This document shows, in pieces, positions 14,867-23,557 of a DNA stretch of 42,016 nucleotides (its first letter is position 1; each line of letters opens with the position of its first letter). Source of the stretch: a virus; IMG/VR virus record IMGVR_UViG_3300042446_001218, positions 1-42,016 of that record. The stretch is one strand, 5' to 3'. A model generated the notes under the pieces. The model saw nothing but the letters and a program-made list of their open reading frames with translations, was not told where the DNA came from and made no database searches. Made by a program: the position numbers and the translations under genes.

Positions 14867-16139
14867 GTCTCATTGCTTCTAAAATTTCCATAAAATTATT
14901 TCCAGTAAACCCTGCGCTTTTTAGTAGAGTATCATTTGCATGGATTTCGTCAATATAATCTTTAGTTTTATTAAGAAGTAAATCAAAAGATTCACTCTCC
15001 ATATCATGTGCAATATTAACTCCCCAAGAACAAGCAGATAAAAATACCTCGGGTTCTTTTGCTAGGCTATTAAAATGTGCTGCTGCTTTTCTCCAAGTTA
15101 GTTTATTCTCTTCATCTAATGGACTAGTAATACCTTCGTTAAATGAATTGTACCAAGAGATCCATTTTAATTGAGCAGGAAGAATAACATCCGAATCTTC
15201 ACTAGCTGATTTAACAATATTTTCCAATTCTGGTTTATCGCTGAAATAATAATCCAAACAATCACTAGGAGATAACTGAGGAGCAAACTCTGGTAGCATA
15301 GCATCATTTACAATTTGCTTTGCTTGAATGGATGCTCTTTTCTCCAAATCAAATTTCATAGGAAGGTTTCTACGAACTACTCTTTCGTGTACCTGTGCCT
15401 TCTCAAAGAAGTTTCTAAGGAGCTCACCTTTATTAGGATTCTCTCCTGCTAGTTTCTTTTGGAAGTTAGGAACGATCTTATCATATGCTCTATTAATCGT
15501 AGAAGCATCATATTTAGACGCATTAATATTGTACAACTCTTCTCCCCAATTGTCTTTAATCTCTTCATCAGGAATACCCATATCTTTCATTAGAGAGAAT
15601 AGGTGTAGATTAGAGTTTTTAATCTTCAAAGAATACTGTCCCGTTTCTGCTTCAAGACCAATACGAAATGAACTACCCGTACCAGGTCTTGTATTCACCT
15701 GAGTTTCCAAGTTACCGTTCTCTTGTCGTCTAGTATAAACTCCAGGAATCAAGCGACTCTGCATTAGACTTCCATAGTCATTACCCCCATGAATAAATGT
15801 ACCGCGATCTGTAAGGTATGGTACGCGCATGAGAGTTGTTTCTTTTTCATCTAGAAGTTCTCCATTAAGATCATATAGACTAACTTTACCACGTAGCTTT
15901 CTACCTAGGTATTGATCTTTAGCCAAAGCTTCTTTTTCATACTTCTTAGTAAAGGTTGGAGGATCTGCGTAGTTCAAATCTGATACTCGCATTACTACAT
16001 TACCATACTTTTGAGGAAAGCTTTTCTCGACAGCAGAAAGTGTGTCGTTGTAGATGTCGTCTCTAAGAGTAGCGAAATCTTCTGGATCTCTCAACCTAAC
16101 GTCCTTAGGTTCTACAATTTTTGCATTTAGATTTAGCAT
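14859..16139 (-). CDS. RNA polymerase beta-subunit N-terminal fragment
   Basis: Residues about 104-137 carry the RpoB signature: VPYLTDRGTFIHGGNDYG followed by SRLIPGVYTRR, matching the PLMTDxGTFxxNGxERVxVxQLxRSPGV region, followed by segments in the place of the beta lobe. At 426 residues it corresponds to roughly the first third of a bacterial beta subunit. The next gene continues the subunit, so the protein is split between two ORFs overlapping by eight bases. It opens a transcription unit: a terminator for the preceding genes and a palindrome lie within 80 bases upstream. KRAS, KSAS and KSAG motifs like those of nearby virion proteins occur in the C-terminal half, so a virion-packaged polymerase is possible but unproven. 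No SD precedes the ATG. Confidence 0.84.
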   Translation of the reverse strand: MLNLNAKIVEPKDVRLRDPEDFATLRDDIYNDTLSAVEKSFPQKYGNVVMRVSDLNYADPPTFTKKYEKEALAKDQYLGRKLRGKVSLYDLNGELLDEKETTLMRVPYLTDRGTFIHGGNDYGSLMQSRLIPGVYTRRQENGNLETQVNTRPGTGSSFRIGLEAETGQYSLKIKNSNLHLFSLMKDMGIPDEEIKDNWGEELYNINASKYDASTINRAYDKIVPNFQKKLAGENPNKGELLRNFFEKAQVHERVVRRNLPMKFDLEKRASIQAKQIVNDAMLPEFAPQLSPSDCLDYYFSDKPELENIVKSASEDSDVILPAQLKWISWYNSFNEGITSPLDEENKLTWRKAAAHFNSLAKEPEVFLSACSWGVNIAHDMESESFDLLLNKTKDYIDEIHANDTLLKSAGFTGNNFMEILEAMRHE

Positions 16140-16148
16140 CTGAATATA

Positions 16149-16173
16149 TTGTCATAACCAGAATATATGACAA
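16149..16173. promoter_or_regulatory. Palindromic operator-like site upstream of the RNA polymerase genes
   Basis: TTGTCATA and TATGACAA are perfect 8-base arms separated by nine bases, ten bases before the start codon at 16139. Read on the minus strand, TTGTCA is followed 17 bases later by AATATA, so the site may also hold a promoter with repressor-type symmetry. Placement at the head of the transcription unit supports a regulatory role. Confidence 0.55.
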
Positions 16174-16177
16174 GTAA

Positions 16178-16218
16178 AAAATAAAAAAAAAGATAGGGGA
16201 TTTTACTCCCCTATCTTT
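16178..16218 (-). terminator. Intrinsic terminator after the 254-aa gene
   Basis: On the minus strand GATAGGGGA pairs with TCCCCTATC (nine bp, extended by three A-U pairs) around a GTAAAA loop and is followed by a run of nine U. It lies nine bases past the stop of the gene at 16228-16992 and separates it from the RNA polymerase beta unit. Confidence 0.93.
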
Positions 16219-16227
16219 AGATCTTCA

Positions 16228-16992
16228 TTAGTACTCTTCGATACTTTGAAGAAGTTTTGTAATCTTTAGAATGTCCCTTTCAGGATCATTAGTCTCAAAA
16301 GATATTTCTTTGTCTGCATAACTCACCGACAGAATACTTCCTTTACCGTATAGTTTACAAATAAAGTTCTTATCAAAATAGTGATCTTCAATCTTGATAA
16401 AGTTATTATTGTTTCTACACTCAGAAATATTTAGGCGGGAATTGCTTGAATTTAATTCATCAGCTTCAGATATAGCTTTTACAGCTTTAGTAATTTTCTT
16501 CTCCTTCACTACAGGAGCTTCAATCTCACCAAGTTGCTTTTCAATATCTCCAAGCTGCTTTTCAATCTCATCAAATTCTTTTGAATTAGTAGAAAGAACT
16601 TTGCATTTCATGCCCATTGAATTGAACAAATCTGAAATAGTTTTTTCTAACTCAGGCAAAGATACTGCCTTATGAAATTTCTCTCCATGTTCCGTAACTA
16701 ATCCTTCTAGTTTTTCAAAAAGAGAAGAAGTCCTAGAATAAGCTAGAAGACTTACAATCTGTTTATCTTCATCTAATTCTACTAGAACTGGTGGATCAAT
16801 TTCAGCATCTTGAAGAATCTTTAAACTTAGGGTATTTAGTTTACAGAAATCTTCATAGCTTTCACACTTACTCAGAGAAGCACCCCAAGTAATCAAGTCA
16901 TCAGCGACCTTTTTAAATCCCTGAGACTTGAGCATACCTAGGACAACAAACTCTGGAAGAAATCCAGACTCGGCTATTTTCTCGTTATTCAT
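16228..16992 (-). CDS. Hypothetical protein with short coiled-coil repeat, 254 aa
   Basis: No family is recognised. A helical N-terminal half leads to a heptad-like duplication IEKQLGDIEKQLGEIE near residue 150, then a basic linker (VVKEKKITKAVKAI) and a beta-rich C-terminal domain (FIKIEDHYFDKNFICKLYG, SILSVSYADKEISFE). It is the last gene before a strong terminator and shares one base with the preceding gene (TAATG). Confidence 0.78.
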   Translation of the reverse strand: MNNEKIAESGFLPEFVVLGMLKSQGFKKVADDLITWGASLSKCESYEDFCKLNTLSLKILQDAEIDPPVLVELDEDKQIVSLLAYSRTSSLFEKLEGLVTEHGEKFHKAVSLPELEKTISDLFNSMGMKCKVLSTNSKEFDEIEKQLGDIEKQLGEIEAPVVKEKKITKAVKAISEADELNSSNSRLNISECRNNNNFIKIEDHYFDKNFICKLYGKGSILSVSYADKEISFETNDPERDILKITKLLQSIEEY

Positions 16993-17618
16993 TAGATTTC
17001 AAGAACAAGACGAGTACCCACGATGGAAGTTACTGTAGCAGGACCTACACTATCTCCGAGGTTAAATCCATCTGAACCCATTACGGAAGAAATGATTTTC
17101 TCAAGATCTTGCCTACTGGTTTTAAATGGAACTTTAAAGATAGTTTTACCTTGATCTGGATAATGTTCAGAAGCAACTTCAAATCCACCTGATGGGAAGA
17201 TATTGATTTCGATATTCCGAATATGTTCCATTTCAGATGGAGTCTTTCCATTTCGTGAACTTTGCAAGATCACTGGAAAAGCTACAATAGCCTCTACCAA
17301 TTTAGTTTGCTTATTCTCGAAGATGAAATACTGCATACCAGTACTGTTCGCGTAACCACCGATAGGAGCACTATCTTCAGTTTTAACACGACCGAATACT
17401 TTCTGGAATACTTCTTTCGTGCATTGAGCTTGGACAGATGTACTAGACATACCATTCTTAACTACGATGTAGTTGAATGAGTATTCGATATCTCCATCGA
17501 CTTCTTTGACACTAGGATGACGAACCCGCGTAGAGCGCAGGACTTTATAATTATTAAGGTTTTTGTTTGGCAGAGCATAAGTAATCTCTGCTTTCAGTGG
17601 TTCTAATTTTTCAATCAT
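16992..17618 (-). CDS. Hypothetical protein, 208 aa
   Basis: Beta-rich soluble protein (KAEITYALPNKNLNNYKVLR, YSFNYIVVKNGMSSTSVQAQ, KLVEAIVAFPVILQ). No motif is recognised. Start and stop overlap its neighbours (ATGA at 17618-17615, TAATG at 16994-16990), placing it in one operon with the zinc-ribbon protein upstream and the coiled-coil protein downstream. Confidence 0.75.
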   Translation of the reverse strand: MIEKLEPLKAEITYALPNKNLNNYKVLRSTRVRHPSVKEVDGDIEYSFNYIVVKNGMSSTSVQAQCTKEVFQKVFGRVKTEDSAPIGGYANSTGMQYFIFENKQTKLVEAIVAFPVILQSSRNGKTPSEMEHIRNIEINIFPSGGFEVASEHYPDQGKTIFKVPFKTSRQDLEKIISSVMGSDGFNLGDSVGPATVTSIVGTRLVLEI

Positions 17619-18055
17619 AATTTATAGGGTATATTGTTTCTTTTAAAATAAACAAGCATCTCTGCTACATGGGACTTACCACTAGTACTACATTGAGGAC
17701 AATGCTTACTGTGATAAAACTTGCCAGGCTGAAATGCAAAACCAGTTTTATCTTTCTTTCCTGGCTCTATGTGGGCATATACTTCCTTGCAAGAATAACA
17801 GCAAAGATGACTTACTTTTTCTGCATGCGTAACGCACTCCTGACAAACATTATACAGGGCTTTACATACACCAGTATCAACAATAGGAAATTGCTCTACT
17901 GGTTTCTGTAGACCACAAGCACATTGGTATTGTACTTTTCTAACAGGCAATTGTGGTTCGCCTAGTTTGTCGTCTAAAAACAAAATCAATTTATCTGGAT
18001 CTGGATTTTCACCCAGTTCAGATTTTATTAATTTTTGTAATTCGTCGCTACGCAT
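17615..18055 (-). CDS. Multi-zinc-ribbon protein, 146 aa
   Basis: Cys pairs occur as CACG, CQEC, CCYSC and CPQC, plus intervening His, enough for two to three zinc sites. The first pair fits the CxxCG-x-x-KP...F...CxxC treble-clef start seen in endonuclease VII-like and related phage proteins (CACGLQKPVEQF...NVCQEC). No clear HNH catalytic block is visible, so a DNA- or RNA-binding zinc protein is equally likely. It overlaps the next gene by ATGA. Confidence 0.72.
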   Translation of the reverse strand: MRSDELQKLIKSELGENPDPDKLILFLDDKLGEPQLPVRKVQYQCACGLQKPVEQFPIVDTGVCKALYNVCQECVTHAEKVSHLCCYSCKEVYAHIEPGKKDKTGFAFQPGKFYHSKHCPQCSTSGKSHVAEMLVYFKRNNIPYKL

Positions 18056-18093
18056 GCGGATTATATTAGGACAATTTTAATTTTTTGCAAGTA

Positions 18094-18447
18094 TTATTCT
18101 TCCTCAATATCAATAGAGCAGAGAGGAGCGAAACGATCTAGATCTTCGGGGAATGCATCTTCTCCTGTATAGACGGCGCAGATCTTAGAAAATCCGAGCG
18201 TATCTAGTACAGCGTTAAGAAGGCTAATAACTCCAACGGTATAGATTTCATTTCCTGCAGAATCTAGTTCTGGTTGTACGCAGAGTGTAGGATGCTCTTC
18301 CAAGAGATCCCTACTGCAGTTTACTTTAACAGATACTAGTTCTGCAATAGCTTTATGGTCAAGAGCTAGAGCATAATTGAGCGCGTCAGAAGCTTCTTGA
18401 ATTCTTTGTTTTGAGATGTATTGATTACAGCAGTTATTTGAGCACAT
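18094..18447 (-). CDS. Hypothetical protein, 117 aa
   Basis: Starts with a Cys-rich MCSNNCCNQYISKQ, has a long helix (EASDALNYALALDHKAIAEL) and an acidic tail (CSIDIEEE). No family is recognised. The N-terminal Cys cluster could bind a metal. It sits 15 bases after the RecQ-like helicase gene. Confidence 0.72.
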   Translation of the reverse strand: MCSNNCCNQYISKQRIQEASDALNYALALDHKAIAELVSVKVNCSRDLLEEHPTLCVQPELDSAGNEIYTVGVISLLNAVLDTLGFSKICAVYTGEDAFPEDLDRFAPLCSIDIEEE

Positions 18448-18462
18448 ATATTTTTTATTAGT

Positions 18463-20163
18463 TTATTGGTCTGTTGACGATTTTGCTATACCTAGCTTTT
18501 CTTCAATGAAAGCATGCTTTTCGTCATCTGGTATAGAGGTATATTCAATTACCTCCTGAAGTTTACGGTGAGCCTCTTCACGGCGTCTAGCAAGTCTAGC
18601 GAAGTCAATGGTATCACAGTTGCCTAAGACTTCAAGAGGTCCAAGTCGAGCGGGTAACTCGAGATGAATTCTTTTTTCTCTAGACCATTGGGTTAACCAT
18701 TTCTTTGGAGTCTGTGTTGAGCTAAATCCTAATTTCTCAGAAAACTCTTCAAGATCCAAATACAATGTAGTAGAGTCACCATACTCTCCACATTCTTCTG
18801 CTTGTGCTATCCATAGATCATATTTATCATCTGATCCATTGGGTGGTATTAATACTTTTATTTTAGTCAGACAGTCTTTATCTTTAGATCTTCTTACGAT
18901 ATTCTCTGACGTAAGATTAGCTAGGATACTATCAATCTGAAAGTTTGAAGCTCCTGCAACACTAGCGATTTGACTTTTAGTGGCAAAACACTTTCCATTA
19001 TTGTCTGCTGTACTTCTAATAGCATTATAGACAGAAACAATATCAGATTTTACAGGATAGGAGTTACGTAGAAAGAACTCCTGTGTCTTTACAGAGTCAT
19101 CACTATAATAGGTTACACACAACGCATCTTTACCATCACGACTAGCACGACCCAATTGCTGAGTCATAGCTTCGACGCTTGATGATAAATCTCGTTCTAT
19201 TACATGACGAATATCTGGTTTGTCGATACCCATACCAAAGGCAGATGTAGCTAGCATAACTCGTACAGATCCATTAATGAAGCTGTCTTGCTGATGCTTT
19301 TTAGTGGCAGGAGATAGCTGTCCATGAAAGAACCCAATAGGCTCTGAACTAAACTTTCCTAACTCTTCTGCTATTTCTTCTACCTTTTTAATTGTGGTGC
19401 AGTATATCAAAGTCGATCCATCTACCTGACGAATGTCCTGTAGTAGATCATAATTATTTCTAAGAGGTCTTGATGTCAGCTTTAGATTAGTTCTTCTTGG
19501 GTAATAAACAATCTTATGTGCTGTCTTCAATCCTAGTACCCATCTGATATCTTGTTCTACTGGGGCAGGACAAGTTGCAGTAAACGCAGCTACTACTTTG
19601 GGATTAAATTTATTGATAAAGTCTCCTGCTGATTTATACGACGGTCTAAAGTTATCAGACCATGACGAGATGCTATGGGCCTCGTCAATCACTACACAGT
19701 CAGGTGGTGTTTTATTACATGCTTGAATAAAATCCTCATTATTAACTCTTTCAGGAGCAATATATAAGAAGTTTAAATCTCCATTAGCCCAATCTTTCAT
19801 TGTTGCTAGATTTTGAGCTGGAGTATTCAAGGACGTAAGTTCTCCTGCGGCAATACCTTTATCCCATAGACCTTTCATCTGGTCACGAATAAGAGCTACT
19901 AGAGGAGATATAACAATTGTCTTCCATTCATGACAGAGCGTAGGAACAACAAAGCATGCTGTTTTACCTAATGATGTAGGTAGAATACATACAACGTCAG
20001 CTCCTCCCAATAAATGGTACACAACTCCATCCTGTCCTTTTCTTAGGCTAGAGAATCCCATCTGGTTTAACACCGCTGGTAGTCTCTTCATACCCTTTTT
20101 AAGTTCCTCTGTATTGATTGTAGTATTTCTAGTGGGAAAACGATCTGTTAAGATTTCGATCAT
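18463..20163 (-). CDS. recQ: RecQ-family ATP-dependent DNA helicase
   Basis: A 566-residue SF2 helicase. Motif I is PTSLGKT (62-68), with the usual Gly-Gly replaced by Ser-Leu. Motif II is DEAH (160-163) followed by the RecQ aromatic-rich loop SISSWSDNFRPSY. Motif V/VI appear as ATSAFGMGIDKPDIRHVI and QLGRASRDG. The C-terminal part looks winged-helix-like but lacks an obvious RecQ zinc site. The family unwinds 3'-5' and handles forked or recombining DNA. It lies in a run of recombination genes with UvsX/RecA-like upstream. Confidence 0.9.
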   Translation of the reverse strand: MIEILTDRFPTRNTTINTEELKKGMKRLPAVLNQMGFSSLRKGQDGVVYHLLGGADVVCILPTSLGKTACFVVPTLCHEWKTIVISPLVALIRDQMKGLWDKGIAAGELTSLNTPAQNLATMKDWANGDLNFLYIAPERVNNEDFIQACNKTPPDCVVIDEAHSISSWSDNFRPSYKSAGDFINKFNPKVVAAFTATCPAPVEQDIRWVLGLKTAHKIVYYPRRTNLKLTSRPLRNNYDLLQDIRQVDGSTLIYCTTIKKVEEIAEELGKFSSEPIGFFHGQLSPATKKHQQDSFINGSVRVMLATSAFGMGIDKPDIRHVIERDLSSSVEAMTQQLGRASRDGKDALCVTYYSDDSVKTQEFFLRNSYPVKSDIVSVYNAIRSTADNNGKCFATKSQIASVAGASNFQIDSILANLTSENIVRRSKDKDCLTKIKVLIPPNGSDDKYDLWIAQAEECGEYGDSTTLYLDLEEFSEKLGFSSTQTPKKWLTQWSREKRIHLELPARLGPLEVLGNCDTIDFARLARRREEAHRKLQEVIEYTSIPDDEKHAFIEEKLGIAKSSTDQ

Positions 20164-20164
20164 A

Positions 20165-20488
20165 TTAGTTTAATTTTTCTTGTTTGACGAGACGATAACC
20201 TTTCTGGTCACCGTTATCTTTGAATATGTGGGCGTTTCTTGGTGTAACAAGAAAATATATTGATTCAACTTTTAATGAATCTATTTCTTTAAGACTGACA
20301 ATAATGTGATTATCTTTCTTTTCAATTCCTGCTTCTTTCAGGAAAATGAAAAACTCTCCAATATCATCAAACTCTGCGGCAGGATATCTACCTAATGATT
20401 CAAAATTACTATGATTCAATATGTCTTCTTCAGAGGCAATATTTGATTTTGGATTTAATATTTCGTACGATATGGTTCTTTGGGTCAC
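20165..20488 (-). CDS. Hypothetical protein, 107 aa
   Basis: Acidic N-terminal half (NIASEEDILNHSNFESLG), then strands (NHIIVSLKEIDSLKVESIYF) and a short basic tail. It abuts the upstream gene and precedes the RecQ-like gene by one base, so it could be a helicase partner. No family is recognised. Confidence 0.72.
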   Translation of the reverse strand: MTQRTISYEILNPKSNIASEEDILNHSNFESLGRYPAAEFDDIGEFFIFLKEAGIEKKDNHIIVSLKEIDSLKVESIYFLVTPRNAHIFKDNGDQKGYRLVKQEKLN

Positions 20489-20926
20489 TTAAATGATACA
20501 AGCATATGCTGATAGGTTAAGACGCTTGTTATAACTTATAATTCTGGCTGTTATGGATTTCCGTTCTAAATCGAACGACGATTGATTTTCAGCGAACCAA
20601 GGAGCTCGTGATGCGAACACCAAGCAACTATCAACTGCTCGATGTGGATCACAAAACATAAATACATTATCTGACTGAGATATAGTCTGCCAGAATACTG
20701 AATTTTTTTGGTGGCTTAGCATTTCGGCTATTACTGGAAATTTATCAGTGTTTAGCACGACGTCTGACATACGAAATGGTAGATGGTCAAGAATGTCATC
20801 TGATTCAGCGAGAACGCCAATCAGTGTCTTATTCTTATTACTACTATTTTCAGGTATGCCTAAAGATTTAAGGATTCTGTGACGCAATAGTCCAGAGTCC
20901 CAACCCCATTCTTGTTTTGATTTCAT
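20489..20926 (-). CDS. Hypothetical protein, 145 aa
   Basis: Contains DNVFMFCDPHRAVDSCLVFA and DLERKSITARIISYNKRL, a mixed alpha/beta pattern with no motif I know. It starts just after the hairpin at 20940-20971 and is directly followed by the 107-residue gene. Confidence 0.72.
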   Translation of the reverse strand: MKSKQEWGWDSGLLRHRILKSLGIPENSSNKNKTLIGVLAESDDILDHLPFRMSDVVLNTDKFPVIAEMLSHQKNSVFWQTISQSDNVFMFCDPHRAVDSCLVFASRAPWFAENQSSFDLERKSITARIISYNKRLNLSAYACII

Positions 20927-20939
20927 ACATTTATTTAAT

Positions 20940-20971
20940 GAGCCCCAGGGAGGTTTAATTCCCTGGGGCTT
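20940..20971. terminator. Strong hairpin after the 64-aa gene
   Basis: GAGCCCCAGGGA and TCCCTGGGGCTT form a GC-rich stem of 11 bp around an AT-rich loop. It lies seven bases past the stop of the gene at 20978. On the minus strand the stem is followed by CATTAAAT rather than a U run, so it may slow polymerase or protect RNA ends rather than terminate fully. Confidence 0.6.
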
Positions 20972-20977
20972 TGCTAA

Positions 20978-21172
20978 TTACTCTAATAAGGTTCTACGTG
21001 CTAAAACATCTTCATAAGAATTCATTGCTATGAGCTGCTCACAAAGAAGATCTTTCTTCTCTTGCGGTAAGACTTCATAGATAATGGATTCATTAATAAA
21101 TGCTTTGAGTTTTGTAATCTTGTCACGCAACTCTTTTCTCTCATCGTAGACACGATCTATCCAATCAGACAT
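20978..21172 (-). CDS. Small hypothetical helical protein, 64 aa
   Basis: Helical charged protein (VYDERKELRDKITKLKAFIN, LPQEKKDLLCEQLIAMNSYE). No family is recognised. It begins two bases after the upstream 64-residue gene and is followed by a strong hairpin. Confidence 0.65.
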   Translation of the reverse strand: MSDWIDRVYDERKELRDKITKLKAFINESIIYEVLPQEKKDLLCEQLIAMNSYEDVLARRTLLE

Positions 21173-21174
21173 AA

Positions 21175-21369
21175 TTAATCAATGATAATGATTTTCTCTG
21201 GAGTACCATAATGAGAAGCACCACGAATGTTGCGCTCATGCCGAACTTTTTCTCTAGTATCCGATGCAATCAGGTTGTAACCCTTAGTGACTGGACGAGA
21301 AATCCAGACGTGAGGATATCCTTTTACATTGTTATTAACTGCTTTATTGGTGGATTTACGATTTTTCAT
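21175..21369 (-). CDS. Small basic hypothetical protein, 64 aa
   Basis: Basic protein rich in Lys, Arg and Asn at the start (MKNRKSTNKAVNNNVKGYPH) and ending in a hydrophobic strand with acid (KIIIID). No recognised domain; nucleic-acid binding is possible from charge alone. Confidence 0.62.
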   Translation of the reverse strand: MKNRKSTNKAVNNNVKGYPHVWISRPVTKGYNLIASDTREKVRHERNIRGASHYGTPEKIIIID

Positions 21370-21393
21370 ATTCTAATATTCTGTGTGTTTGGT

Positions 21394-21666
21394 TTATTTA
21401 ACTGTATCAATTGACAAGGCGAATTGCATCTGGGTAATTAACCGAGAGACATTCGAAATGTCGGAGGTATGTAACAATTTGATTTTAATAAGATCAATCA
21501 AATTATGTCTAAACTGAGTAGAAATTTTATTCTGCTCAAGGTTGATGAAGATATTTCCTGGTAAAGGCTTTTCACTTTCCATGGAAGCCAATAATGCTTT
21601 TGACACTAATGGATTCTCTTTATCTTCATCAAAAAACTGCTTAAGGTATTCTATTTTTTCTTCCAT
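21394..21666 (-). CDS. Small hypothetical protein, 90 aa
   Basis: Mostly helical (EYLKQFFDEDKENPLVSKAL, FRHNLIDLIKIKLLHTSDIS). No family is recognised. It starts four bases after the RecA-like gene stop and may be translated with it. Confidence 0.7.
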   Translation of the reverse strand: MEEKIEYLKQFFDEDKENPLVSKALLASMESEKPLPGNIFINLEQNKISTQFRHNLIDLIKIKLLHTSDISNVSRLITQMQFALSIDTVK

Positions 21667-21670
21667 TTAA

Positions 21671-22987
21671 TTAATATCCTGCAATGTTGCAAGATTTGCA
21701 AAGTTCTATAAAATGTGGGTAGTTATCTTCACTGAGGATAGCTTCATAGTACTCACTAGATGGAGCACCAGTTACACCAATGATATCAGAACTATACCGC
21801 TTCATATTACACTTAGTACTAAAGTAACCTTTATCAAGCAGCCATTCACAAACCCAACGGTCAAACCTAATGGGTCTGTCCATGAAGTTAGCATTGTCTT
21901 GATAACCATCGTTAATCAAATCCCACTCAGCAATACGGTTTTCTGGACCGTAACTATTCTTTTGAATACGAGCTCGGATTGTTTTACCGATAGGTTCATT
22001 AGCACTGTTTTTAACTTGTCCTTTATTAACGAGAATCAACTGTAGTGAGTCGAGCTGGTCGAAACCTTTTCCACCTACTTTAGTTGTATTTCTCAGAGCC
22101 ATGGAATCAGCAGGAATGTATGATGGGGTTCCTGACATATCAATCTTAGTATTTTGGTGCTGCACGAGTACCAAAGTAAAATTGAAGCGATCCATTAGCT
22201 GGGGTAATTGTCTTGCCCATCTATGACTAGCTTTAGCATGTCCTAGGTTTGACAATGTTAATAGATTCTTTTCTTTATCCGAGTTAGCGTTACCATAGTT
22301 ATACACACCAGCAGCTTCCGCATCTGACATGAGTTTACCCCATGGATCAATACAGACTAACAACGGCACATGCAACGGAACGGTAACTCCTACTTTTCTA
22401 CCAGCAGTCTCCACGCCACGCATAACCTCGACCCAGCTTTTCATCTTATCATAAGACTCCTCTAGGGAACGAGCGCTATCCATGAATATAGCATTAGCAA
22501 TCTCCTGACCCAGTTGTGGTTCTGGAGATGCAATACGAGCTACGTGATTACCACTAAGGGGCTTGGCCTCACACTCCTGATAATAACAAGGGACACCAAG
22601 CTTTACTGCTTCTGATATGAAGGACATACAGAGAGTAGATTTACCCGTACTCTCGCCTCCGATAACCTCAATAAGTGCCTTTGTAGGCAAACCAATGTTT
22701 CCAAATAAATACTGAAAAGTAAATTCAGGTAGTGGTAACATTGCCTTTTGAGAATTGCTTACAGTGGTAAGACTGAAATTTCCGTTTTTCTTTCTATTGC
22801 TGACAGATGCAACAATAGATGTAACTTCGTCCATAAGACTATTGTTACCAATTACGGAAAATCCATAACCACTAAATTTTTTAGGTTTCTTAGGACCTAC
22901 GTCAATAGTCTCCTCGACTTCCTCCATTTCACTTTCAGGAGCGGAAACTAATTCTGGTTCTAGTTCTATTTTCTTTTTTCTTGGCAT
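21671..22987 (-). CDS. RecA/UvsX-like recombinase
   Basis: A 438-residue RecA-fold ATPase. Walker A is GGESTGKST (110-118), preceded by ALIEVI. Walker B is PLLVCIDPWG. The segment FNFTLVLVQHQNTKI corresponds to the strand before RecA loop 2, and VGGKGFDQLDSLQLIL follows it. The N-terminal 40 residues are charged and disordered. Phage UvsX/RecA proteins form filaments on ssDNA for strand exchange and recombination-dependent replication. It sits among SbcC-, RecQ- and UvsW-like partners, so a full recombination-replication set is present. Confidence 0.88.
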   Translation of the reverse strand: MPRKKKIELEPELVSAPESEMEEVEETIDVGPKKPKKFSGYGFSVIGNNSLMDEVTSIVASVSNRKKNGNFSLTTVSNSQKAMLPLPEFTFQYLFGNIGLPTKALIEVIGGESTGKSTLCMSFISEAVKLGVPCYYQECEAKPLSGNHVARIASPEPQLGQEIANAIFMDSARSLEESYDKMKSWVEVMRGVETAGRKVGVTVPLHVPLLVCIDPWGKLMSDAEAAGVYNYGNANSDKEKNLLTLSNLGHAKASHRWARQLPQLMDRFNFTLVLVQHQNTKIDMSGTPSYIPADSMALRNTTKVGGKGFDQLDSLQLILVNKGQVKNSANEPIGKTIRARIQKNSYGPENRIAEWDLINDGYQDNANFMDRPIRFDRWVCEWLLDKGYFSTKCNMKRYSSDIIGVTGAPSSEYYEAILSEDNYPHFIELCKSCNIAGY

Positions 22988-23035
22988 AATTTAAGGTGCT
23001 GAATTATTAACATCAGCTTTTGTAAATGCAAACAA

Positions 23036-23557
23036 CTAAATTACAATTTTTATAATTTCTGGATTACCTGTGTATTTATCTTCTTCTACAAGTACACACA
23101 ACGGATGAGAAGACCCATGATTGTCATGATACTGAACATGAGCAATAAGCGCACACTCAGGAAATTCTTTAACAATTCGTTCGGCGTCATCTAGTATGAG
23201 ATTATATTGCTCCTCCCCTCTAGCAATCGCGAAATTAGTAAACCAAAAGTCGGTCGTTTTTGATTCATTAATTCTAATATTAGGAGAAGGAAACTTTTCT
23301 GAAATTGTATAAGGACCAAGAGACGCATCATCCCATTCAAAATCAAAGTCATCTATTGAATCCACTTCTTGATAAATAATATCCTGTAGCTCTGGTAAAC
23401 TTTCCTCATATACACGATTTCCTAATACTCGAAAGAATTCGAAAGAAATTATCATGTAAGATTTGTGAAGCTCTTGTTCTAAATTAGGGGGAATGGCATT
23501 GCCAGCTACACTGGCAATGCTTTTAAATTCCTCGTAAGGTAATCTTTTTATTTTCAT
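23036..23557 (-). CDS. Hypothetical protein, 173 aa
   Basis: Acidic soluble protein containing DSIDDFDFEWDDASLGPYTI and CALIAHVQYHDNHGSSHPL. The His-rich HDNHGSSH could bind metal, but no known motif is met. It overlaps the upstream 430-residue gene by ATGA and precedes the RecA-like gene, suggesting a replication or recombination accessory role. Confidence 0.75.
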   Translation of the reverse strand: MKIKRLPYEEFKSIASVAGNAIPPNLEQELHKSYMIISFEFFRVLGNRVYEESLPELQDIIYQEVDSIDDFDFEWDDASLGPYTISEKFPSPNIRINESKTTDFWFTNFAIARGEEQYNLILDDAERIVKEFPECALIAHVQYHDNHGSSHPLCVLVEEDKYTGNPEIIKIVI

